A stretch of 64,000 nucleotides of DNA from Shewanella oneidensis MR-1 (GCF_000146165.2 NC_004347.2:3194778-3258777), one strand, 5' to 3'. Shown: positions 28,476 through 38,212, numbered from the stretch's first letter. Translations and numbers: made by a program. The notes: a model not told the origin generated them from the sequence alone.

Positions 28476-29981
28476 TTGCTCAAACATCTAGTAGCATGCT
28501 TGCCACTTTTAATAACAAGATGGGATAAAGACAATATTACGATTGAAACTCCGATTTTAATCACTTTTGTTGGCTATTTAGTATTGATGATGGGCATAGG
28601 GTTTTGGGCTTACCGTGCCACCGATACTGTGGATAATTATATTTGGGGTGGCCGTAAGATGGGCCCCGCTGTCACCGCTCTCAGCGTAGGCGCTTCTGAT
28701 ATGTCAGGCTGGTACTGCTAGGCTTACCCGGCGCCGTGTATTTGGGCGGTTTAGAGGAAGCTTGGATTGGTATTGGCTTAGTGATAGGTGCGTGGCTGAA
28801 TCGGTTATTTGTCGCAAAACGCTTGCGTATTTATACCCAATTAGCAGATAACGCACTCACCCTGCCCGACTTTTTCGAGAAACGGTTTCACGATAAACAG
28901 GGCTATCTCAAGCTGGTTTCAGCGGTCACTATTCTGGTGTTTTTTACCTTTTATGCATCTTCTGGCATGGTGGGTGGTGCCATACTGTTCGAAAAGGTCT
29001 TTGGCTTAGATTACAACGTAGCCTTGGTGATAGGCTCAGCCATTATTGTCGGTTATACCTTTATTGGCGGTTTTTTGCCGTGAGTTGGACCGATTTCTTC
29101 CAAGCCAGTTTGATGTTAATTGCCCTGCTGATCATCCCGTTTGCGGTATTCTCCCGCCCTGAAAGTCATGCTGGAATTGAATCTATTGATCCTGCGATGC
29201 TGGCATTAATCAGCGATAAAACCACAATGATTGGGTTGTTATCACTCTTAGCTTGGGGACTGGGTTATTTTGGTCAACCGCATATTTTGTCGCGCTTTAT
29301 GGCTATCGGCACTGTCGATGCCTTGCCCACATCACGCCGTATTGCAATGAGCTGGATGATTTTATCCCTGCTTGGCGCTTTAGCAACAGGCTTGGCGGGT
29401 TCTGTGTATTTTGCCAATGAACCACTAGCAAATGCAGAAACTGTCTTTTTTCACTTAGCACAGGCGGCATTTAATCCTTGGATTGGAGGCTTACTGATTG
29501 CTGCGATTTTATCGGCCATTATGAGCACCATTGATTCACAGTTATTGGTATGCTCAAGCGTCATTACCGAAGACTTTTACCGCAAATGGTTACGCCCTAC
29601 AGACGACCGTGAACTCATGATGGTTGGCCGTATGGGTGTGCTTGCTATTGCCGTAATAGCTGGGATTATCGCCCTAAATCCAGAAAACAGTGTATTAAAC
29701 CTAGTGAGTTATGCATGGCAGGATTTGGCGCCGCTTTCGGGCCAGTCGTACTTTTATCGCTGTTTTGGAAGCAATATAGCCGCAATGGTGCTATCGCAAG
29801 CATTATTGTTGGTGCCTTAACCGTGGTGTTTTGGAAGCATCTCTCCGGCGGTATTTTTGAGTTGTACGAAATATTACCCGGATTTGTGTTTGCCGTTATC
29901 GCCGGTGTGATTGTGAGTAAAGACTCTCAACCCGACGAAGACATCACTGCTGAATTTGAGCAATTTAAGTTCTCATTGTAA
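28476..29981 (+). pseudogene. putP: Broken Na+/proline symporter gene
   Basis: A remnant of a sodium/proline symporter (SSS family). The reading frame changes three times and each change is explained by one missing base: near 28713 (TGG-TA-CTG for W-L-L), near 29077 (FIGGF before AVSWTD) and near 29718 (TATGCATGGCAGG for YAWAGFG). Joined fragments give a nearly full PutP with signature segments such as [40 protein letters not shown] and YFGQPHILSRFM. The usual start appears lost too (ACG before ATTGAAACTCC). Substitutions at positions normally conserved (for example NRLF for NWLF) also suggest relaxed selection rather than read errors alone. Confidence 0.88.
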
Positions 29982-30001
29982 CAGCCCAAATACCCCTTCC
30001 T

Positions 30002-30037
30002 ATTGTAAAAGGCGTACAGGTGTACGCTTTTTACAAT
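30002..30037. terminator. Terminator downstream of the putP pseudogene
   Basis: A 17-bp stem with one G-U pair (30002-30018 with 30021-30037) includes the GC-rich GGCGTACA / TGTACGC core and a T-run. It separates putP from the fadL regulatory region. Confidence 0.85.
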
Positions 30038-30125
30038 TTGTATAATTTAATTAACCCTCGCGTCATCACAAAGTATTAACCTTAATTAAAACCTTGCCTT
30101 TAAATAAAAGCCAAAGATACCAAGC

Positions 30126-30142
30126 ATCTGGCCAGACCATTC
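30126..30142 (+). promoter_or_regulatory. Second, weaker FadR-like site before fadL
   Basis: ATCTGGCCAGACCATTC matches the left half and centre of the FadR consensus ANCTGGTCNGACNTGTT but departs at the right edge and at one central base. It lies 71 bases upstream of the stronger site. Confidence 0.5.
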
Positions 30143-30196
30143 GTTCATGCTAAAGTACAATAATGTTTTAATTAACTGAATTTTAACAAATTTAAA

Positions 30197-30213
30197 ATCT
30201 GGTCGGACTTGTT
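30197..30213 (+). promoter_or_regulatory. FadR operator before fadL
   Basis: ATCTGGTCGGACTTGTT agrees with the E. coli FadR consensus ANCTGGTCNGACNTGTT at every fixed position. It lies about 110 bases upstream of the fadL ATG, in the right place for repression of long-chain fatty acid uptake. Confidence 0.85.
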
Positions 30214-30321
30214 GAGGTTACACACAATCCCTAACATGCCGCAGACTATAAAAGGATTTGCGCGTTGTTCTGGTAACTAGGACCGAACAAAATCCAATAT
30301 CAAAATAATGAGAGAATAATA

Positions 30322-31644
30322 ATGAAATCATTCAACAAGACGCTGCTTACTGTTGCCATCGCACTGGCTAGCTCACAAACTTTCGCTTCAGGTTTCCAAT
30401 TAAACAGCCAATCCGCCACGGGTATGGGTCGTGCTTTTGCAGGGGATGCGGTTATTGCCGATAACGCCACTGTTTTGTCACGTAACCCTGCTGCAATGGC
30501 ATTATTCGATAAAGATGCGATTTCTTTCGGCTTAACCTATGCCGATATTACCGTTGATGTTAAAGACGTTAACTTTAACTTACCTAATGGTGCCGTTGAC
30601 TTAGGCAGCATCGACGATGCGGGTAGCTCTAAAGTTATCCCTAATATTTTTTATATTCACCCAATCGACGATAAATTCGCCGTCGGTTTTGCAGCCTTCT
30701 CTAACTTTGGAACTGGTACCGATGCCAGCTCACTGTCTAAGAATTTACCAAAAGGCTCACCAGCACCTTATGATCTGCTTGGCGAAACAGAAGTAACCAC
30801 GGTTAACTTTAACGCCAGCGTGTCTTATCGCATCAATGATATATTCAGCATCGGTGCAGGTGTAGATGCCATCTACGGTGAAGGTCGTTTAACCCGTAAC
30901 GCAAGCACTACACCTCTCGTTGATGTGGATGCTGACGGCTGGGCCTTCGGTGGTATCTTGGGTGCCACAGTTGAGTTAGATAAAGATAACCGCTTCGGTA
31001 TCAGCTACCGTTTCAGCCCGACAGTGAATGTTGAAGGGGATATTAACACCATCAGCACTAAAGACTTATCTGCTGCTGGCTTAGGTTCAAAAACAGCCCT
31101 AGCAACAAACTTTGACAGCTTAGATGTACCACTTGCAGATATTTTCCAAGTTGCAGGCTTCCATCAAATCACGCCTAAGTTTGCGCTGCACTATACTGCG
31201 CAATACACCCAGTGGAGCAAATTCGACCAAATCACGGCTAAAGATGGCGTAGCGACGATTATCCCAGGTCAAGCGGGTGCTGGTATCAAGCTTCCAGCAG
31301 GTGATATCGCCCTTAAAGAATACCAATGGAAAGATTCATGGTTATTCAGCCTAGGTGGCACTTACACCATTAACGAACAATTTACTGTTCGTGCAGGTTA
31401 TATGCATGACCAAGGCGTTGTGGACGAAATTAGCTCAATTTCATTCCCTGACTCAGATCGCAACTGGTACACAGCAGGTATGAGCTATCATATCAACCCA
31501 CAAAACACCGTTGACTTTGGTATCGCCTTTATCAAAGGTGAAGAAGTGCACTTGATCGAAAACAGTGCCATTACAGGTCCTGTAAACGCGATAACTGAAT
31601 CAAGCGGTATGTACTACTCTGTACAGTACAGCTACCAGTTCTAA
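30322..31644 (+). CDS. fadL: FadL-family long-chain fatty acid outer-membrane transporter
   Basis: A 440-residue outer-membrane beta-barrel (OmpP1/FadL/TodX family). Signal peptide MKSFNKTLLTVAIALASSQTFA, then the diagnostic SGFQLNSQSATGMGRAFAG hatch segment with the NPA motif (LSRNPAAMALF) that follows in the family. It ends in ...YSVQYSYQF, an aromatic C-terminus recognised by the BAM machinery. RBS GAGAG is present before the ATG. It provides fatty acids to the fadIJ pathway; all three share FadR-like sites. In E. coli fadL follows fadI directly (with yfcZ); here about 11 kb of Bat/ECF/putP sequence intervenes. Confidence 0.95.
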   Translation: MKSFNKTLLTVAIALASSQTFASGFQLNSQSATGMGRAFAGDAVIADNATVLSRNPAAMALFDKDAISFGLTYADITVDVKDVNFNLPNGAVDLGSIDDAGSSKVIPNIFYIHPIDDKFAVGFAAFSNFGTGTDASSLSKNLPKGSPAPYDLLGETEVTTVNFNASVSYRINDIFSIGAGVDAIYGEGRLTRNASTTPLVDVDADGWAFGGILGATVELDKDNRFGISYRFSPTVNVEGDINTISTKDLSAAGLGSKTALATNFDSLDVPLADIFQVAGFHQITPKFALHYTAQYTQWSKFDQITAKDGVATIIPGQAGAGIKLPAGDIALKEYQWKDSWLFSLGGTYTINEQFTVRAGYMHDQGVVDEISSISFPDSDRNWYTAGMSYHINPQNTVDFGIAFIKGEEVHLIENSAITGPVNAITESSGMYYSVQYSYQF

Positions 31645-31657
31645 GCGACACGCTTAA

Positions 31658-31692
31658 CACAAAAAAGCCGCATTTTTTGCGGCTTTTTTGTG
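31658..31692. terminator. Terminator after fadL
   Basis: A 15-bp stem (31658-31672 with 31678-31692, GCCGCA core) with a five-T loop and A/T flanks lies 14 bases after the fadL stop. Confidence 0.92.
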
Positions 31693-31747
31693 TCTTAAGC
31701 ATTTATTGCCTAAAGTTAATCCATCTTTCACTCACACTATAATTCTT

Positions 31748-32134
31748 ATGGCAAAAGTCATTGGACTTGGTGGTATTTTTTTCAAAAGTACTGATCCTGT
31801 AGCCTTAGCAACTTGGTACAAAACTCACCTTGAAATCCCCATCGAAAACTGGGGGGGCGCGGCGTTTTATCACCGCGATAAACCCGTTCCCGGTTACCAT
31901 ATATGGACACCGTTTGACCACAACACCACCTATTTTGCCCCGACGGATAAAAGCTTTATGGTGAACTTTATCGTGGACAACCTTGCGCAGGCCTTGCTTC
32001 AAGTTACGCAGGGTGGCGGTAAGCAAATCGGCGATATTGAAGACTCTGAATTTGGCCGTTTTGGCTGGTTTATCGACCCCGATGGTAATAAAGTCGAATT
32101 ATGGCAACCAAGCACAACTCCGCCCGCAAACTAA
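31748..32134 (+). CDS. Glyoxalase/bleomycin-resistance (VOC) family protein
   Basis: A 128-residue single VOC-fold protein, function unknown. It begins MAKVIGLGGIFFKSTDPVALATWY and ends with the metal-ligand region FGWFIDPDGNKVELWQP, where the glutamate is a typical VOC metal ligand. An upstream open frame to 31688 runs through the fadL terminator and is not expected to be translated; ATG at 31748 gives the typical N-terminus. Substrate cannot be assigned. It stands alone on the strand between two terminator-bounded units. Confidence 0.85.
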   Translation: MAKVIGLGGIFFKSTDPVALATWYKTHLEIPIENWGGAAFYHRDKPVPGYHIWTPFDHNTTYFAPTDKSFMVNFIVDNLAQALLQVTQGGGKQIGDIEDSEFGRFGWFIDPDGNKVELWQPSTTPPAN

Positions 32135-32292
32135 GTGGTTAAATGGTAAGTTGCTTTTGCAACAACACGACGCGGATCCTGAATAGCACCTGAGCATAAA
32201 GTATAAAGTTGAATGTGTTACGCATTCACCTATGCACAAAGCCATCTAATTGAAGTAAGGTAGCTTAAGGAATTCTATCAAGAGAGTCTGTT

Positions 32293-33009
32293 ATGCAACG
32301 CAATTATCTACTTTCCGCCATCGTGCTCGGTGGTTTTTTATGTGCAGGCATGGTTTATGTTGGACAGAGCGCCAACTCAGCGTTATTGGAAATGAAAGCG
32401 CTTGAGCGCACCGTCACAGTGAAAGGCCTTGCGGAAAAAGAAGTCAAAGCCAATATCGCCATCTGGCCGATTAACTTTACCGAAGTCGACAACAACCTAC
32501 CCAAGCTTTATGAAACCGTACAACTAAAAACCGACAAAGTAGTCGCTTTCCTTAAAGAGCGCGGCTTTAGCGACAGTGAAATTACCATTTCGCTACCATC
32601 AATTGAAGACCGGCAGGCTCAAGGTTATGTCGACCCCAATGTAAAATATCGATATTCGGCAAAGGTGAATCTCTCTGTCTATACCTCACAGATTGACTTA
32701 ATGCTAAGTTCACGTAAGCAAATGATTAATTTGGTTAAAGAAGGCATTGCTATCGCCAGCCAAGACTATGAAAACCGCACTGAGTTTTTATTTACTCAGC
32801 TCAATGACGTCAAACCGACTATGGTGCAAGAAGCCACTCAAAATGCGCGTGAAGTGGCGGAAAAGTTCGCCAAAGACTCAGAATCCCGTCTAGGGAAAAT
32901 TAAGAGTGCCAGCCAAGGCCAGTTCACGATTTCAGACCGCGATAGCAGCACGCCATATATCAAACAAATTCGCATTGTGTCGACGCTGACCTATTATTTA
33001 AACGACTAA
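32293..33009 (+). CDS. SIMPL-domain (DUF541) protein
   Basis: A 238-residue protein with an N-terminal signal anchor (about 5-25, LLSAIVLGGFLCAGMVYVG) and the SIMPL domain: RTVTVKGLAEKEVKANIAIWPI near the start and a C-terminal half with the AREVAEKFAKDSESRLGKI helix. Anchored in the inner membrane with the domain in the periplasm. Homologues (E. coli YggE type) have been linked to oxidative stress; the exact role is not known. A GAGAG ribosome site precedes the ATG. Confidence 0.88.
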   Translation: MQRNYLLSAIVLGGFLCAGMVYVGQSANSALLEMKALERTVTVKGLAEKEVKANIAIWPINFTEVDNNLPKLYETVQLKTDKVVAFLKERGFSDSEITISLPSIEDRQAQGYVDPNVKYRYSAKVNLSVYTSQIDLMLSSRKQMINLVKEGIAIASQDYENRTEFLFTQLNDVKPTMVQEATQNAREVAEKFAKDSESRLGKIKSASQGQFTISDRDSSTPYIKQIRIVSTLTYYLND

Positions 33010-33197
33010 AATTTTAACTGATTAAGATTATTACTGAAATTTTATGTTCATTGGCGATTGATGTAAGGGAAGATTCACTCGCCTTTTCCCTAAATTAGTT
33101 AAATCGATTGCATTATATTTTTCTAATAAATATTGATTGCCTATTGAAACCAACTCCATTAGAATTTACTCATGAATTATTTTTGGGATGATTTGGT

Positions 33198-34211
33198 ATG
33201 ACTGCAATCTCACGTACTCTATTCACATTATTAGCATTTTCTACCTTGACTACCCAGGCTGCGTCTTTGGAAACCCTTGAAGTGATGAGCAAACCGCACG
33301 CCAATTGGCTCACCTTGGACGCCAGTATTGAGGCGGTAAAAGCCGCGACTGTGTCGGCGCAAACCTCTGGGCGTATCGTCAAACTCAATTATGATGTTAA
33401 TGATGTCGTGCCCGAGGGGGCGGCATTACTCGAAATCACCAGCAAGGAACAAGGTGCTGAGCTAGCAAGCTATGAAGCGGATCTTGCCAAAGCGACAGCG
33501 CTAAATGTAGAGGCGCAGGCCCAATTTAAACGCTATACCGAACTCTTTCCCCAAGGCGCTATTTCTAAGGGCGCAATGGATGAGGCCACCGCCAATGCCA
33601 AAGCTGCTGAGCAAGCCGTCAGTGCGGCTAAAGCGCGGGTCATTAAAGCCACTGAATCCTTAAAATATACTGTCGTATCAGCCCCTTTTAGCGGCATAGT
33701 CACCGAGCGTTTAGTTGAATTAGGTGAAACCGTCAGTGTCGGTCAACCGCTACTGTCAGGGTTTTCACCGAGCCAAATGCGGGCGATTACTCAAGTACCA
33801 CAGCGCTACATTCCGCAGTTAAAAAACGCCCCCGAATTTATCGTTCGCTTAAATGATGGCCGGGAACTTACCTCACAGGATCTGACCATTTTTAGCTTTG
33901 CCGATCCTGTCACCCATAGTTATCAAGTGCGGATAAATCTGCCAAAGGATGAAGCCAATCTGCAACCCGGAACATGGGTAAAAGCCTTATTTAAGAATGG
34001 CGAGCGGGAAAAAATCCAACTACCGACCTCAGCGCTAATCACCATGAATGAACTCAGCAGTGTGTACCTTAAAAAAGGTGACCAGTTTGTACTCACACAA
34101 GTTCGCGTCACTGAACCTTTAGATGGCGAAGTAGAAGTGCTCGCGGGCCTGAAATCCGGTGATATTGTCGCCATGGACGCTTACCAAGTATTGCTTGAGC
34201 AAAAGCAATAA
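33198..34211 (+). CDS. RND efflux periplasmic adaptor (MFP) subunit
   Basis: A 337-residue membrane-fusion protein. Signal peptide (about 1-21, cut near TQA), a barrel-sandwich lipoyl half-motif (TVSAQTSGRIVKLNYDVNDVVPEGAALLEI) at about 50-80, coiled hairpin (about 85-145), second lipoyl half (KYTVVSAPFSGIVTERLVELGETVSVGQPLL, near 155-185) and beta-barrel. It bridges the inner-membrane pump encoded next to it with an outer-membrane channel not found in this window, probably TolC. The Cys that would make it a lipoprotein is absent. The gap to the pump gene is 36 bases, one operon. Confidence 0.93.
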   Translation: MTAISRTLFTLLAFSTLTTQAASLETLEVMSKPHANWLTLDASIEAVKAATVSAQTSGRIVKLNYDVNDVVPEGAALLEITSKEQGAELASYEADLAKATALNVEAQAQFKRYTELFPQGAISKGAMDEATANAKAAEQAVSAAKARVIKATESLKYTVVSAPFSGIVTERLVELGETVSVGQPLLSGFSPSQMRAITQVPQRYIPQLKNAPEFIVRLNDGRELTSQDLTIFSFADPVTHSYQVRINLPKDEANLQPGTWVKALFKNGEREKIQLPTSALITMNELSSVYLKKGDQFVLTQVRVTEPLDGEVEVLAGLKSGDIVAMDAYQVLLEQKQ

Positions 34212-34247
34212 TTTCCCTCGCGATATCCTGTTTGATGAGGTTGTTGA

Positions 34248-37200
34248 ATGAAACACGCTACTGAATCTCCGATGACACTGGGCATTTCAGGCCGAATTGC
34301 GGCCGCATTTCAAAATAGTGCCATCACACCGCTACTGGCACTTTTGGGGCTCTTGCTTGGCTTGTTTGCTATTTTAGTCACCCCAAAAGAAGAAGAACCC
34401 CAGATTGACGTCACCTTTGCCGACGTTTTTATTCCCTTTCCTGGCGCGACACCGACAGAAGTGGAAAACTTAGTCACCCTACCCGCTGAACAAGTTATAT
34501 CCGAAATCAAAGGGATAGATACGCTTTACTCTTTCTCTCAACCCGATGGCGCGATGATCATCGTGATTTTTGAGGTCGGCGTGAGCCGCAACGATGCCAT
34601 TGTGAGTCTCTACAACCAGATTTATTCCAATATGGATAAACTGCCGCAGGGCGCGGGTGTGGGTGAGCCATTAATTAAACCTCGGGGCATTGATGATGTG
34701 CCCATTGTTAGCCTGACACTCTGGTCTAAAGATCGGGGGTCAAAGGACCAGCAGGTATCTGCTGAGCAGCTCACCCATGTGGCTCTCGGTTTAGAAACAG
34801 AGATAAAACGTATCCCAGGTACGCGCGAAATTTACACCGTTGGCCAACATGAGATGGTAGCTAACGTGCGGATCGATCCCGCTAAAATGAATAGCTTTAA
34901 TCTGACCTATGACAAATTAAGACAAAGCCTGAATGATAATAACCATATCTCGATGCCAGCCTCTTTAGTGCAGGGTAATCAAGAAATTAAGGTTCAAGCT
35001 GGGCAATTTTTACAATCCATTGATGATGTTAAACAGCTGGTAGTGAGTATTTCGCAGGATAAACAGGGTAAACCCATCCCCGTTTATTTGGCTGATATTG
35101 CTGACATCAGTTTAAAGAGTGATATTCCTAGCCAAAGCGTTTGGCATAGCGACAAGACTGATATTTACCCCGCGGTGACCATAGCCATTGGTAAACAACC
35201 GGGGCAAAACGCCGTCGATATTGCCGATGCAGTGCTCGCACGCATCGCTAAAGTGGATAACGTGCTTATCCCCAATAATGTTGAAGTGACAGTGTCGCGC
35301 AACTATGGCGAAACTGCGGCAGATAAATCTAATACACTTATTCTTAAGCTTATTTTTGCTACCACTGCCGTTGTCGTGCTGGTATTTTTGACCATGGGTG
35401 CCCGCGAGTCATTGGTGGTAGGCGTTGCCATTATCATCACCTTGGCGATCACTTTGTTTGCCTCTTGGGCGTGGGGATTTACCCTAAACCGTGTGTCGCT
35501 ATTCGCGCTGATTTTCTCTATCGGGATCTTGGTCGACGATGCCATTGTGGTGGTGGAGAACATCCATCGGCATATGGCGCTGGGTAGAAAATCCTTTAGT
35601 GAGCTCATTCCTGTTGCTGTAGATGAAGTTGGCGGACCGACGATTCTCGCCACCTTTACCGTGATTGCAGCACTATTACCGATGGCCTTTGTGTCAGGAT
35701 TAATGGGGCCTTATATGAGCCCGATCCCCATCAATGCCAGTATGGGCATGCTGATCTCCCTCGTGGTGGCATTCGTAGTCACGCCATGGTTAAGCCGAAA
35801 ACTGCTAAAACACCATGATGCTTCTTCGACAGATAAAAGCCACCATCAAGAAGCTGGGGCAAATGAAACCGAGAACAAAATGATCCGTTTGTTTACCCGC
35901 TTGATCGGCCCATTTTTGCAGGATAAAGGTGGCCGTAAAGCTCGTATTGGACTCGCTGCGGGTATATTTGTGCTTATCGGTATCGCTGTCGCCTTGCCAG
36001 TCGCTCAGCTCGTGGTGTTAAAAATGCTGCCATTCGACAACAAATCAGAGTTTCAAGTGATGGTGGACATGCCAGAAGGCACACCGGTGGAACAAACCCA
36101 ACGCGTGCTTCAGGAACTGAGTCGTTATCTTGCTACTGTGCCAGAAGTTGAGCATTTACAACTCTATGCAGGCACCAATGCACCAATGAACTTCAACGGC
36201 TTAGTCCGTCATTATTTCCTGCGAAATAGCCAAGAGCTAGGCGATATTCAAGTCAATTTAGTCGATAAAAAGCACCGCAAACGCGATAGCCATAGCATTG
36301 CGATCTCCGTGAGAGAAGAGCTACAGCAAATAGGTGCCCCATATCAAGCCAATATTAAAGTGGTTGAAGTGCCACCAGGCCCTCCAGTCTGGTCACCGAT
36401 TGTGGCTGAAGTGTATGGCCCAAGCCCTGCTATCCGCGAGCAGGCCGCCTATGAAATGCAGTCACTATTTCGCGAAACCAAGGATGTCGTCGATATCGAT
36501 ATCTTTTTACCCGCCGCACAGCAAAAGTGGCAAGTGATGATCGACCGCTCGAAAGCTAGCCTCATGGCAGTCCCCTATAGCAATATCGTTGATTTAATTG
36601 CGACTTCGGTTGGTGGCAAAGATGTAAGCTACTTGCATATTGCTCAGCAAAAACAACCCGCGCCTATCCGACTTCAGTTGCAAGAAGGCGCTAAAATCGA
36701 TTTAGAACAAGTGCTAAACATGAAGTTACAAAGCCAAACCGGGCAATCCGTGCCCGTGTCTGAGCTGGTGACCATTAAGCGTGGCAACATTGATGCACCT
36801 ATTATCCATAAAAATATGGTCCCAATGATTATGGTTGTCGCCGATATGGCTGGCCCGCTGGACAGCCCACTCTATGGTATGTTCGATATGGCGAGCAAAA
36901 TCGACGGCGAAGGAGGTTTAGGCTTCGATCAACATTATATCCATCAACCAACGGGGCTGGACTCAGTGGCCGTGCTGTGGGATGGAGAGTGGAAAATCAC
37001 CTATGAAACCTTCAGAGACATGGGCATAGCCTATGGCGTAGGGATGATTGCGATTTACTTATTGGTGGTCGCCCAATTTAGATCCTATCTCGTGCCACTG
37101 ATCATTATGGCGCCGATCCCCTTAACCGTGATTGGTGTTATGCCAGGGCATGCGCTGCTCGGTGCGCAATTTACCGCAACCTCGATGATAGGCATGATTG

Positions 37201-37511
37201 CCTTAGCGGGGATCATCGTGCGTAACTCAATATTATTAGTGGATTTTATCAACCAAGAAACCGCTGCTGGTGTGCCCTTCGAGCGCGCAGTAATCCACTC
37301 AGGTGCAGTGCGTGCTAAACCAATTATGCTTACCGCACTTGCTGCCATGATTGGCGCCCTGTTTATTCTGGATGATCCGATTTTCAATGGGCTTGCGATC
37401 AGTCTAATTTTCGGGATTTTTATCTCGACATTATTAACCTTAATCGTCATCCCAGTGTTTTACTACTCAGCAATGAAAAATCGCATAAACTTAACTCAAA
37501 CAATCGATTAA
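34248..37511 (+). CDS. RND efflux transporter (AcrB family)
   Basis: A 1,087-residue inner-membrane proton-driven pump with about 12 transmembrane helices: one near residue 30, a group at about 370-530 and a second group at about 920-1075, with two large periplasmic loops between. The GILVDDAIVVVENIHRHM motif, with the proton-relay Asp pair near residue 430, is present. A His/Glu-rich loop (KHHDASSTDKSHHQEAGANE) lies at about 523-545, between the two halves. Substrate (drug, fatty acid or lipid) cannot be told; the family branch resembles the unnamed RND pumps common in Shewanella. Downstream lies the split YgaP pair. Confidence 0.92.
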   Translation: MKHATESPMTLGISGRIAAAFQNSAITPLLALLGLLLGLFAILVTPKEEEPQIDVTFADVFIPFPGATPTEVENLVTLPAEQVISEIKGIDTLYSFSQPDGAMIIVIFEVGVSRNDAIVSLYNQIYSNMDKLPQGAGVGEPLIKPRGIDDVPIVSLTLWSKDRGSKDQQVSAEQLTHVALGLETEIKRIPGTREIYTVGQHEMVANVRIDPAKMNSFNLTYDKLRQSLNDNNHISMPASLVQGNQEIKVQAGQFLQSIDDVKQLVVSISQDKQGKPIPVYLADIADISLKSDIPSQSVWHSDKTDIYPAVTIAIGKQPGQNAVDIADAVLARIAKVDNVLIPNNVEVTVSRNYGETAADKSNTLILKLIFATTAVVVLVFLTMGARESLVVGVAIIITLAITLFASWAWGFTLNRVSLFALIFSIGILVDDAIVVVENIHRHMALGRKSFSELIPVAVDEVGGPTILATFTVIAALLPMAFVSGLMGPYMSPIPINASMGMLISLVVAFVVTPWLSRKLLKHHDASSTDKSHHQEAGANETENKMIRLFTRLIGPFLQDKGGRKARIGLAAGIFVLIGIAVALPVAQLVVLKMLPFDNKSEFQVMVDMPEGTPVEQTQRVLQELSRYLATVPEVEHLQLYAGTNAPMNFNGLVRHYFLRNSQELGDIQVNLVDKKHRKRDSHSIAISVREELQQIGAPYQANIKVVEVPPGPPVWSPIVAEVYGPSPAIREQAAYEMQSLFRETKDVVDIDIFLPAAQQKWQVMIDRSKASLMAVPYSNIVDLIATSVGGKDVSYLHIAQQKQPAPIRLQLQEGAKIDLEQVLNMKLQSQTGQSVPVSELVTIKRGNIDAPIIHKNMVPMIMVVADMAGPLDSPLYGMFDMASKIDGEGGLGFDQHYIHQPTGLDSVAVLWDGEWKITYETFRDMGIAYGVGMIAIYLLVVAQFRSYLVPLIIMAPIPLTVIGVMPGHALLGAQFTATSMIGMIALAGIIVRNSILLVDFINQETAAGVPFERAVIHSGAVRAKPIMLTALAAMIGALFILDDPIFNGLAISLIFGIFISTLLTLIVIPVFYYSAMKNRINLTQTID

Positions 37512-37552
37512 CTCACAATAGGCAGCCTTTGTGCTGCCGCTAGGAGCAAGGT

Positions 37553-37765
37553 ATGTCACTCGAACGTAGCATTATGGCTTTTGCTGGATTTATGGTGTTA
37601 GTGTCTTTGGTATTAACTGCTTTTGTACACCACAACTTTATGTGGTTAACCGCCTTCGTTGGCGCTAACCTATTCCAAAGCGCTTTCACTGGTTTTTGCC
37701 CTGCCGCCATGGTATTACGCAAATTAGGCGTCAGATCCGAAGCTGAAATTGCTAAACAAGGTTAA
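37553..37765 (+). CDS. DUF2892 membrane protein, YgaP-like
   Basis: A 70-residue protein with two transmembrane helices (about 8-25 and 30-48) and the segment GANLFQSAFTGFCPAAMVL near the C-terminus, which is shared with the membrane domain of E. coli YgaP. In YgaP this domain is fused behind a cytoplasmic rhodanese; here it is a separate gene, with the rhodanese encoded 25 bases downstream. A single Cys (in FCPAA) lies close to the membrane end. A GGAG ribosome site precedes it. Co-transcribed with the RND genes by spacing (41 bases). Confidence 0.85.
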   Translation: MSLERSIMAFAGFMVLVSLVLTAFVHHNFMWLTAFVGANLFQSAFTGFCPAAMVLRKLGVRSEAEIAKQG

Positions 37766-37790
37766 TCCACATTCGCAAAGGAGAACGTCA

Positions 37791-38189
37791 GTGTTCAACA
37801 AGTTACTGTTTGGCAGTAAAAAATTACTTGGAGTCGCCCTATTGAGTCTATTCTCACTCTCGATAGTACCTCATGAGGCAAATGCAGCCGATCAACAACC
37901 TCAAGTTGCATGGGAAAAAATCGCCTCAGGCGCGATGGTGCTCGATGTCAGAACGCCAGAGGAATTTGCAGCGGGACATTTAGTTAATGCTGTCAATATA
38001 CCCTTTGAACAAGTGGCCGCAGAGTTTGCTAAACGTGGGATAGCCAAGGATACACCCGTAGTCTTGTATTGCCGCAGTGGCAGACGCAGTGGTATTGCCA
38101 CCGACGCCTTAGTTGCAGCAGGTTATACCAAAACCTACAACGGTGGAGGCTATCAAACCTTAGCCGAGACCCAGCCCAAAACAGAATAA
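37791..38189 (+). CDS. Exported rhodanese-domain protein
   Basis: A 132-residue sulfurtransferase-like protein. An N-terminal signal peptide (about 1-31, cut near ANA) directs it to the periplasm. The rhodanese domain follows (LDVRTPEEFAAGHLVNAVNI) with the active-site loop LYCRSGRRSG, Cys94. GTG at 37791 is the likely start: AAAGGAG lies 8-14 bases upstream, and the frame further upstream overlaps the preceding gene. Sulfur acceptor is unknown. Together with the DUF2892 gene it makes a two-gene version of YgaP, but with the rhodanese outside the cytoplasm. Confidence 0.9.
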   Translation: MFNKLLFGSKKLLGVALLSLFSLSIVPHEANAADQQPQVAWEKIASGAMVLDVRTPEEFAAGHLVNAVNIPFEQVAAEFAKRGIAKDTPVVLYCRSGRRSGIATDALVAAGYTKTYNGGGYQTLAETQPKTE

Positions 38190-38212
38190 ACTATTGTTAT
38201 ACTGCTGCCATT

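Noticed and set aside
31688..31747. Twenty-residue N-terminal extension of the VOC protein
   Set aside because: It begins inside the fadL terminator; ATG at 31748 gives the normal family start.
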